NCBI GenBank assembly: GCA_964541485.1
Contig: CAZIQL010000072.1
Location: 1-11,461 of the forward strand
Length of the DNA: 11,461 nucleotides
Source of the DNA: SIG299 sp964541485
Lineage (GTDB): Bacteria > Bacillota > Clostridia > Lachnospirales > Lachnospiraceae
Direction of reading: 5' to 3'
The notes beneath the pieces were generated by a model. It ran no database searches and was not told the DNA's origin. It worked only from the letters and a program-made list of their open reading frames with translations. Positions 5,218-11,461 of the stretch are shown here, in pieces (position 1 is the stretch's first letter; each line of letters starts with the position of its first letter). The translations under genes were made by a program, and so were the position numbers.

Positions 5218-6978
5218 TTACTTCTTTGCCAGTCTCTTAAACTCCGTAATCGCCTCATCATAGGAATGCAGGCTCATCAGCCAGAACTCCTTCTTTGTTA
5301 AGTCAATGTCACAAATCTTTGCCACATCTTCCACACTTCTTACCGGGGTTTCCTTCAGCATCAGATTGTATTTCTCAAGGAAGCCTTCGCCCTCCTTCTT
5401 ATACTTCTCATACAGTCCGCGTGCAAACAGTCCACCAAACGCATACGGGAAGTTATAAAAACCAAGGCCGGCACTATAATAGTGACCCTTGCATGCCCAC
5501 ATATACGGATGCAATACGCTATGGTCAAGACCATCGCCGTACGCTTCTTTCTGCGCCTCTAACATAATGTTACAGAGTTCATCCGCAAACATGAAATTCT
5601 CGGCACGGTTCTCAATCACTCTGGACTCAAACAAGAATCTGGAATAAATGTCACAAATAATCTGTGTCGCATCACTTAACTGCCCTTCAAGAAGAGCAAG
5701 TTTTTCATCATCCGTAGTCGCATTTGCAATCGCATGGTTTGTCACCACATTTTCATTAAAGGTCGATGCGGTTTCTGCCACCGGCATGGAATAGTTTGTA
5801 TTTAACGGGCGATTGTCAAAAATCATGAAATCGTGATAGCCATGTCCAAGTTCATGCGCAAGCGTGACAACATCACTGAACGAACCGTCAAAGTTTGTGA
5901 GCACACGGAACTGCTTTTCGCCCTCTAAGGCTGCGCAGAACGCACCGCCCACCTTGCCTGCTCTTGGGAAGAAATCAATCCAGTTCTCCTCATACGCACG
6001 GTCAATAATTTCTGCCATCTTCGGATTAAACTGTTCAAACACATTCATCAAATATGCCTTCGACTCTTCCACCGTGTACTTCTTTGTATTGTTGCCCATC
6101 GGTGCAAACAAATCATACCAAGGAAGTCCGTTTTCATGACCGAGGCTCTCTGCCTTTGCACGAAGGTAGTCATGGAAATTCGGCATGTATTCCTTCATTG
6201 CCTCAAGCAATGCATCGAGTGTCGCGCGCTCCATTCTGGAATTGTAAAGCACCTTATCAAGCGGCGACTGATGTCCGCGCATCTTTGTCACCGTAATATC
6301 CTGAAGTTTAATGCTGTTTAAGGAATACGCAATGGAATCCTTAATCTTTTCATATGCTGCAAGCTCTGCCTCGTAAGCTTCCTTACGCACAGATGCATCA
6401 GCATCGTATGCCATGTTACGGATTGCAGAAAGTGTTACCTTCTCCCCCTTGTAATCCACTTCTACGGAGGAGGTCAAAAAGCCCTGCAAATCGCTCCAAG
6501 CGCTTCCGCCGCAGACATCCATTCTGGCAAGTGCTTCTTCTACATCCTCAGAAAGGCTGTACTTTGCGCTCTTCTTAATCTGATGTAAACGGTCAGAATA
6601 TGCCACAAGGAGCTCGTCATCCCCAATCACCGCATCCAAATCGTCAATCCTTGCGATGTACTTTTCTACGATGGTACCTGCCTTTGTCACATCACCCATC
6701 TTCTGCATCAGACGTCCCATGTAAGAAACGCTGTCTGTGTCAGAAGTATTGACCGACTGGCTTAAAGAACAGAAGCTGAACAGTCTGTTTGCCACTTCCG
6801 TAAACTCTTCTTCTGTAAGAAGTGCTTTCTTTACATTCTCTCTTACATCGCCCTCTGTCAGGCTCTCTGCCATCTTCTGATAAGCCAGAATCAGTTCATC
6901 AAACTTTTCCAAATCCTTCTTAAACTTCTCATCTTCAAAACCGGAGTACAAAACCTCCAGCGACCATCTGTCATACAT
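5218..6978 (-). CDS. pepF: Oligoendopeptidase F, M3 family zinc metallopeptidase
   Basis: A cytoplasmic zinc peptidase that cuts oligopeptides, probably those taken up from outside or released by protein turnover. It is 586 residues with no signal peptide. The zinc site HELGH lies at 375-379 in VTLAHELGHGYHDFM: H375 and H379 bind zinc and E376 is catalytic. A third ligand is expected in PVAETASTFNE (E402). GGAFCAA (344-350) and the conserved Tyr-rich C-terminal stretch near LHPYMWACKGHYYSAGLGFYNFPYAFG fit the M3B/PepF group. The start ATG at 6978 is preceded by GAGG about 9 bases away. The gene follows the GH42 gene by 56 bases on the same strand, so it is probably the last gene of that unit. 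All motifs are intact. Confidence 0.95.
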   Translation of the reverse strand: MYDRWSLEVLYSGFEDEKFKKDLEKFDELILAYQKMAESLTEGDVRENVKKALLTEEEFTEVANRLFSFCSLSQSVNTSDTDSVSYMGRLMQKMGDVTKAGTIVEKYIARIDDLDAVIGDDELLVAYSDRLHQIKKSAKYSLSEDVEEALARMDVCGGSAWSDLQGFLTSSVEVDYKGEKVTLSAIRNMAYDADASVRKEAYEAELAAYEKIKDSIAYSLNSIKLQDITVTKMRGHQSPLDKVLYNSRMERATLDALLEAMKEYMPNFHDYLRAKAESLGHENGLPWYDLFAPMGNNTKKYTVEESKAYLMNVFEQFNPKMAEIIDRAYEENWIDFFPRAGKVGGAFCAALEGEKQFRVLTNFDGSFSDVVTLAHELGHGYHDFMIFDNRPLNTNYSMPVAETASTFNENVVTNHAIANATTDDEKLALLEGQLSDATQIICDIYSRFLFESRVIENRAENFMFADELCNIMLEAQKEAYGDGLDHSVLHPYMWACKGHYYSAGLGFYNFPYAFGGLFARGLYEKYKKEGEGFLEKYNLMLKETPVRSVEDVAKICDIDLTKKEFWLMSLHSYDEAITEFKRLAKK

Positions 6979-7004
6979 AACTCTTTTCCTCGCTTTTCTT
7001 TTAT

Positions 7005-7032
7005 TTCCCGGTCCGGCAATACGCCACCGGAA
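7005..7032 (-). other. GC-rich intercistronic hairpin between GH42 and pepF
   Basis: In the 56-base gap the minus strand can fold as TTCC-GGT pairing with ACC-(G bulge)-GGAA, with GGC/GCC inside. There is no following U-run, so it is unlikely to terminate. It might affect message stability. The pairing is imperfect and support is modest. Confidence 0.25.
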
Positions 7033-7034
7033 CG

Positions 7035-8987
7035 CTACCTTTTATTTAACACCACGAGTCCGAAACCGTCAAGTGTTCCGTCAAATTCTTCTCCGGTCAG
7101 AAGGTCTTTTCCCTTCATATCCACTGTTACCGGAGTCTCATTATGATTGAGCAGATAACTGCCTTCTTCCTTTTCAACCAGTTCCACATTGTCCGGCAAA
7201 TCATACGTAGCAATTCCATGCTTTTCAGAAATCAGGCGCACCAGATCCTTCATCGCCTCATCGTCAAGGTCACAGCCGACATAGTACACACAACCTTTTC
7301 CCACATAGCATGCCGTAATAGCCGCCTTCCCTGCATAATGCTCTCCGGCATACGCACTCACAATGCTTGCCTCCTGCGGCTCAATAATGTCACACCAGAG
7401 CTTTGCCGTTCCGTTTACCAGACCCTTCACCGGCACTTCCCTGGTCGGAGTATCAAATTCTGTCACTTCCGCACAGGCAAGCTCTGCAAATACACCCGGC
7501 ATCTTCATCGGACGGACATTGTTAAACTCATCCCTGAGTCCGCTGCGGAAGGTAAATACAGCAACGCCACCATCCATCACATACTTTTTGATTTCCTCAG
7601 CCTGCGCATCGCTTACCACATTTGCCGCCGGAAAATATACTATCTTATAGTCGTTTAAATTCCGGTTGGAAACCACCGGAGTCATACCAATTCTCTGGTT
7701 TGCCTTAAAGTACGAATACAGCAACACTTCATAATCAAATCCGTTATGATGGCTCTTAATCTGGTGACTCCAGATATCATCAAAGGTACGGTAAATCATA
7801 ACCTCCTGCTTCTTCTTTCCGCAGGTCACCTTATCACCAAGTAACGCCAGCTCTTTTCCGGTCTTCCGGATTTCATAGAAACGACGTCTTGGCACCCCGT
7901 CATGGTCAAGCACTCCATGCCAGTACTGCTCCATTCCAAACAGCGCCGTGCGGAACCTAAAATACACAATGCCTTCCGCACCGTGTGCCACCGCCTGATG
8001 CGTCCAAAGTCTTAATTGTCCCGGCTTTGGCGTATCGCCCATGCGGTCCCAGCCGCAAGGTCCGGCCTGTTCCTCCATCACCACAAAATTCTTCTGCTTG
8101 ACTCCGTACATAATCTCGTGTGCCATCGCAACCCACGGCACATCCGGGCTGCCCCACTGGTCACGCGGATAATTATCCCACGATACATAATCGAGATTTT
8201 CACCCAGACGGTAATAATCGATATCCGATGCATGTCCCATCATATTGTGCGTTACCGGTGCATCTGTATATTCCTTAATAATATCCATCTGCATCTGCTG
8301 GTAATTTACCCAGGACTCCGACATAAACCGGCGATACTCCAAGTCAAGTGACGGATTGTGTGCCGGGTTCGCCCAGGTCTCACCCTCGCATGCATTATAG
8401 CCCGGCAAAATGATATCCTCAAAGGAGTCAAAATCCAGTCCCCAGAACACGGTTCCCCAGGTCTTGTTTAAGTTTTCAATCGTACCATACTTTTCTTTTA
8501 GCCATCCGGCAAACTTCTGTCTGCAACCCTCACAATAGCATCTCGTTGTCCCGTGACAACCGAATTCATTGTCAATCTGCCAGCCGATGACGTTTTTATT
8601 GTCCTTATAATGCTCCGCCATCCTGCGCACTATTTTCTTTGACAGTTCCTGATAGTCGGCACTGTTTGCACAGTATTCCCTTCTGGACCCCCAGTTACGC
8701 TTCCTGCCATAGCGGTCACGGAGCAACACATCATAGTTATTTACCAGCCACTTTGGCGGTGCCGCGGTGGGCGTACCAAGAATGACCTTGATGTCCCTTT
8801 TTTCCAAAATTCCAATTGCCTCATCTAAAAAAGAAAAATCGTACTCGCCTTCTCTCGGCTCAAACAGCTTCCAGGCAAACTCACCCATGCGGACCGTATT
8901 AAATCCGCCTTCTTTCATTAAATCCGCCTGATGCTCCCATTCCGTCTTATCCCAGTGTTCCGGATAATAGTCCACTCCAAAAATCAT
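7035..8987 (-). CDS. GH42 family beta-galactosidase
   Basis: Hydrolyses beta-galactosides in the cytoplasm. There is no signal peptide, and the protein begins MIFGVDYYPEHW, a typical GH42 start. At 650 residues it has the family's three parts: a TIM barrel (1-about 385), a trimerisation/Rossmann-like domain (about 395-590) and a small C-terminal beta domain. The acid/base is E141 in QIDNEFG and the nucleophile is most likely E305 in FVVMEEQAG. Four cysteines (C106, C150, C152, C155) match, in number and spacing, the zinc cluster described for the Thermus A4 enzyme. The start has AGGAG 9 bases upstream, within a duplicated GCAGGAGAA. It lies 33 bases after the MATE gene and 56 before pepF, probably in one transcript. 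No sugar transporter or regulator is adjacent, so the natural substrate (lactose, galacto-oligosaccharide or arabinogalactan fragment) cannot be read from context. Confidence 0.95.
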   Translation of the reverse strand: MIFGVDYYPEHWDKTEWEHQADLMKEGGFNTVRMGEFAWKLFEPREGEYDFSFLDEAIGILEKRDIKVILGTPTAAPPKWLVNNYDVLLRDRYGRKRNWGSRREYCANSADYQELSKKIVRRMAEHYKDNKNVIGWQIDNEFGCHGTTRCYCEGCRQKFAGWLKEKYGTIENLNKTWGTVFWGLDFDSFEDIILPGYNACEGETWANPAHNPSLDLEYRRFMSESWVNYQQMQMDIIKEYTDAPVTHNMMGHASDIDYYRLGENLDYVSWDNYPRDQWGSPDVPWVAMAHEIMYGVKQKNFVVMEEQAGPCGWDRMGDTPKPGQLRLWTHQAVAHGAEGIVYFRFRTALFGMEQYWHGVLDHDGVPRRRFYEIRKTGKELALLGDKVTCGKKKQEVMIYRTFDDIWSHQIKSHHNGFDYEVLLYSYFKANQRIGMTPVVSNRNLNDYKIVYFPAANVVSDAQAEEIKKYVMDGGVAVFTFRSGLRDEFNNVRPMKMPGVFAELACAEVTEFDTPTREVPVKGLVNGTAKLWCDIIEPQEASIVSAYAGEHYAGKAAITACYVGKGCVYYVGCDLDDEAMKDLVRLISEKHGIATYDLPDNVELVEKEEGSYLLNHNETPVTVDMKGKDLLTGEEFDGTLDGFGLVVLNKR

Positions 8988-9020
8988 AGTATTCTTCTCC
9001 TGCCTTTCTCCTGCAGCCTT

Positions 9021-10367
9021 TTAACCGACTGCTTTCTTTTTCCAGCCGCCCTGTACATACCTTCCGACGGAAAAGACAAGTGAAAAAATCCATCCGATGG
9101 CAAACGCCCACCAGATAATGTCTACCCCAAACGTTCCTGCAAGCCCTACTGTTAAAATCAGACGGACTACAAAGCTGAGAAGCGTTACAAAAATGAACCA
9201 GAACATGTCACCGGCGCCCTTAAATGTTGCCTTTGTTAGCATCATCACAGAAAACAGTGTAAGGAACGCTCCGACCACCCGGATGTATTCTGCTCCGACT
9301 TCAACTACCTGCATCAAATCCGCATCCGTTTCCGACACAAACATCCTGACAATCGGCTCGGCAAAAATTTCAAAAATCACGGTAATGACAAGCGAAATAC
9401 CGCCGCAACAAAGGATAGAAGAAAACAATCCCGGACGAATCCGCTCCATCTTCCGTGCTCCGACATTCTGCCCGACATACGAAGCATACGCATTTGCATA
9501 GTTAATCGGAATCGCCGACGCAAGGTTAATCACCTTGGCAGCTGCCGCACTTCCTGCAATCACTGCGGAGCCAAAGCTATTAATCGTTGCCTGCACCACC
9601 ACGGAGCCAACCGAAATAATCGACTGCTGAAGTGCGGATGGCAGAGCAAACTTAAGCATTGTAATCAAAAGCTTCCCATCAAACACCACCGCTTTTTCCG
9701 GCTTTTCAAAACCATTTAAAAGCTTCGGCACATCAAGGAGTGCGAGCACCATGGCAAGCACCTGTGAAATTGCCGTCGCTGCTGCCGCTCCTGCCACACC
9801 CCAATGGAAATTAATAATAAACACTAAATCAAGCACGACATTGACAACCGATGAAACAATCAGAAACTTAAGCGGAGTCTTGGAATTTCCAAGCGCATTA
9901 TACACACTGGAAAGCGCATTATATACAAAAATCGGCACAGAACCAAGGAAATAAAAACGCAGATAATCTACACCCATTCCCACGATTTCTTCGGGTGTAT
10001 TCGTCATAAGCAAAATCGGCTCTGCCCAAATCCATATAATAATGGTGGAAACCAGTCCGACCACTCCTGAAAAGATTGCTGACGTGCTGGCACAGCTTCT
10101 GATTTTATCGGTCTTTCCCGCACCAAAATACTGCGACACCACAATCGATGCGCCTATCGCAAGCCCCATCGCAAGCTGCACAAATACCGCAGTAATGCTG
10201 CTGGCACTGCCTACTGCCGCCAGTGCATCCTTTCCCAGCTGATTTCCGACAATCAGCGTGTCGATAACATTATAAAACTGCTGGAATAAGTTTGATAAAA
10301 TCATCGGCATCGCAAACACAAATATGGTTTTAAACGGATTTCCTTCCGTCATTTTTTTCGTCTTCAT
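9021..10367 (-). CDS. MATE family efflux transporter
   Basis: An inner-membrane cation-coupled exporter of the multidrug and toxin extrusion family. The 448 residues contain about twelve hydrophobic segments in two six-helix halves joined by a polar linker near 218-232. The N-half begins PFKTIFVFAMPMILSNLFQQ and carries VGNQLGKDALAAVG (40-53). The motif VSQYFGAGK (77-85) is mirrored in the C-half by YVGQNVGARK (297-306), as expected of the family's internal repeat. The start ATG at 10367 has AGGAGG 6 bases upstream. It is separated from thrS by 123 bases containing a hairpin, and precedes GH42 by 33 bases. The substrate is unknown: drug, metabolite or flavin-like compounds are all possible for this family. 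Co-location with glycosidase and peptidase genes does not settle it. Confidence 0.93.
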   Translation of the reverse strand: MKTKKMTEGNPFKTIFVFAMPMILSNLFQQFYNVIDTLIVGNQLGKDALAAVGSASSITAVFVQLAMGLAIGASIVVSQYFGAGKTDKIRSCASTSAIFSGVVGLVSTIIIWIWAEPILLMTNTPEEIVGMGVDYLRFYFLGSVPIFVYNALSSVYNALGNSKTPLKFLIVSSVVNVVLDLVFIINFHWGVAGAAAATAISQVLAMVLALLDVPKLLNGFEKPEKAVVFDGKLLITMLKFALPSALQQSIISVGSVVVQATINSFGSAVIAGSAAAAKVINLASAIPINYANAYASYVGQNVGARKMERIRPGLFSSILCCGGISLVITVIFEIFAEPIVRMFVSETDADLMQVVEVGAEYIRVVGAFLTLFSVMMLTKATFKGAGDMFWFIFVTLLSFVVRLILTVGLAGTFGVDIIWWAFAIGWIFSLVFSVGRYVQGGWKKKAVG

Positions 10368-10431
10368 GTCATTCCTCCTTTTGAAGAATCACAACTATTT
10401 TCTCCTGTTTTCCCTTATATATTTATGAAAT

Positions 10432-10460
10432 GCCACAGGACACATGATGCATCCTGTGGC
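10432..10460 (-). terminator. Hairpin after thrS
   Basis: GCCACAGGA (10432-10440) and TCCTGTGGC (10452-10460) form a perfect 9-base-pair stem with an 11-base loop, about 30 bases after the thrS stop. On the minus strand the tail is AUUUCAUAAAUAU, only weakly U-rich, while on the plus strand it is TTTTCTCTCT. It probably ends or attenuates the thrS transcript before the MATE gene. Confidence 0.6.
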
Positions 10461-10490
10461 TTTTCTCTCTGCAAATCCCAAAACAAGGAC

Positions 10491-11461
10491 TTACTTATTC
10501 TCTTCAGTTACCTCAATTTTTCTGATTTCCTTCGTACGGATTTCCTTGCAAATCTCATCGATAAATGTTGCAAGTGGCTTCTGGCCTTCATCGCCAAGGA
10601 AACGGCTTCTTACGGAAACCAGGCCGTCAGCCTGCTCCTTTTCACCCACTACAAGCATGTAAGGAACGCGGTCGAGTCTGGAAGCACGGATTCTGTAACC
10701 AATCTTTTCAGAACGGTTATCTACTGTAGCAAGCACGCCGTTCTTCTTTAATTCCTTCTGTACGCTTTCCGCATAGTCGTTGTACTTTTCAGAAATCGGA
10801 AGCACGCGAACCTGCTCCGGACATAACCATGTTGGGAACAGACCTGCATACTTTTCTGTGAGCCATGCCAGTGTTCTTTCATAGCAACCCATTGCTGTTC
10901 TGTGAATGATGTAAGGACGAACCTTGTCACCGTTCTGGTCGATATAGTACATATCAAATCTCTCAGCTAAAAGGGCATCCCACTGGATGGTAATCATCGT
11001 ATCTTCCTTACCGTATACGTTCTTTGCCTGGATATCTACCTTTGGTCCGTAGAAGGCAGCTTCGCCAACACCCTCGTAGAACTTGATATCAAGCTCGTTT
11101 AAGATGTCACGGATATGCTGCTGTGTTTCTTCCCAAACCTCTGCCGTGCCTTCGTACTTCTCAGAGTTTTCCGGATCCCACTTGGACAAACGGTAAGTTA
11201 CGTCTTCTTCTACACCAAGTGTCTGCAAGCAGTGCTTTGCAAGCGCAAGACAGCCCTTGAATTCTTCTACCATCTGGTCCGGACGGACAATCAGATGACC
11301 TTCGGAAATCGTAAACTGACGAACTCTTGTCAGACCATGCATTTCACCGGAATCCTCGTTACGGAACAGTGTCGATGTTTCACCGTAACGGAGCGGAAGA
11401 TCCTTGTAGGACTTCTGGCTTGCCTTATATACATAGTACTGGAATGGGCAGGTCATCGGAC
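10491..11461 (-). CDS. thrS: Threonyl-tRNA synthetase, C-terminal part (cut by window edge)
   Basis: Charges tRNA-Thr with threonine in the cytoplasm. Only the last 323 or so codons are present: most of the class II catalytic core and the anticodon-binding domain. The reading frame continues past the right edge, and the Met at 11456 is internal (PMTCPF corresponds to PMNCPF in E. coli ThrRS). Counting from that Met, the zinc/threonine-site ligands C3, H54 (SEGH) and H185 (YIIHRTAMG) are all present. Motif 2 appears as FRNEDSGEMHGLTRVRQF (31-48) and motif 3 around GCYERTLAWL (190-199). The anticodon domain follows from about 205, including VDNRSEKIGYRIR and KVPYML-like RVPYMLVVGEKE. The NEDSGE / TISEGH wording differs from the E. 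coli form (YERSGV / TQDDAH), suggesting a different bacterial ThrRS subgroup. A T-box leader, common upstream of thrS in Firmicutes, would be outside the window. Confidence 0.96.
   Translation of the reverse strand, partial: PMTCPFQYYVYKASQKSYKDLPLRYGETSTLFRNEDSGEMHGLTRVRQFTISEGHLIVRPDQMVEEFKGCLALAKHCLQTLGVEEDVTYRLSKWDPENSEKYEGTAEVWEETQQHIRDILNELDIKFYEGVGEAAFYGPKVDIQAKNVYGKEDTMITIQWDALLAERFDMYYIDQNGDKVRPYIIHRTAMGCYERTLAWLTEKYAGLFPTWLCPEQVRVLPISEKYNDYAESVQKELKKNGVLATVDNRSEKIGYRIRASRLDRVPYMLVVGEKEQADGLVSVRSRFLGDEGQKPLATFIDEICKEIRTKEIRKIEVTEENK

Noticed and set aside
7005..7032. Terminator between GH42 and pepF
   Set aside because: The stem is bulged and followed by an A-rich, not U-rich, tail on the minus strand, so read-through is more likely.
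7143..7658. 171-codon plus-strand open frame
   Set aside because: Antisense shadow of the GH42 coding region, with no recognisable motif.
10414..10425. TATATA-type -10 for a MATE-specific promoter
   Set aside because: No acceptable -35 lies 16-18 bases upstream on the minus strand; the match is AT-rich background.
1..11461. CRISPR array, prophage, toxin-antitoxin or defence island
   Set aside because: No regular spaced repeats, no phage or nuclease genes, and every substantial coding region has a clear housekeeping or transport assignment.

Overview
The window looks like chromosomal DNA of an anaerobic Firmicute, most likely a gut Clostridia/Lachnospiraceae-type bacterium. This rests on moderate-to-low GC, strong AGGAGG ribosome sites, intrinsic terminators with U-tracts, a Feo ferrous-iron locus carrying the small Cys-rich FeoB-associated protein, a DtxR-type regulator, an M3 oligoendopeptidase and a GH42 beta-galactosidase. 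The taxonomic call is inferred from gene content and style, not from a marker-gene comparison.

Layout, left to right. Bases 1-54 form a near-perfect palindrome whose arms look like IS3/IS150-type insertion-sequence ends. Bases 55-166 hold no convincing gene but several adjacent small hairpins. A membrane-bound GGDEF protein with a periplasmic-type sensor (167-1828, minus) follows and has its own sigma-A-like promoter. Next comes the iron-uptake locus on the minus strand: feoA (4459-4247), feoB (4151-2154) and a FeoB-associated Cys-rich peptide (2135-1953), ended by a strong terminator. A short DtxR-family regulator (4690-5052, plus) is divergently transcribed from feoA. Two copies of one operator-like site, GTTAG-N6-CTAAC, lie at the feoA promoter and just upstream of feoB. 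A terminator-like hairpin separates feoA from feoB. The simplest reading is an iron-sensing repressor that controls feoA and feoB separately.

After a convergent, hairpin-rich intergenic region (5053-5217), the rest of the window is read on the minus strand: threonyl-tRNA synthetase (cut by the right edge, stop at 10491), a MATE-family exporter (10367-9021), a GH42 beta-galactosidase (8987-7035) and oligoendopeptidase F (6978-5218). Gaps of 33 and 56 bases suggest that the MATE, GH42 and pepF genes are co-transcribed. A hairpin after thrS probably separates thrS from them. GH42 and PepF both lack signal peptides, so they would act in the cytoplasm on imported galactosides and oligopeptides.

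No phage genes, CRISPR array, tRNA or rRNA were seen. Most of the window is ordinary housekeeping and metabolic DNA. The points worth a second look are the architecture of the feo control region, the missing SH3-like domain and altered metal ligand of its regulator, the palindromic IS-end relic at the left edge, and the nested hairpins between the convergent genes.
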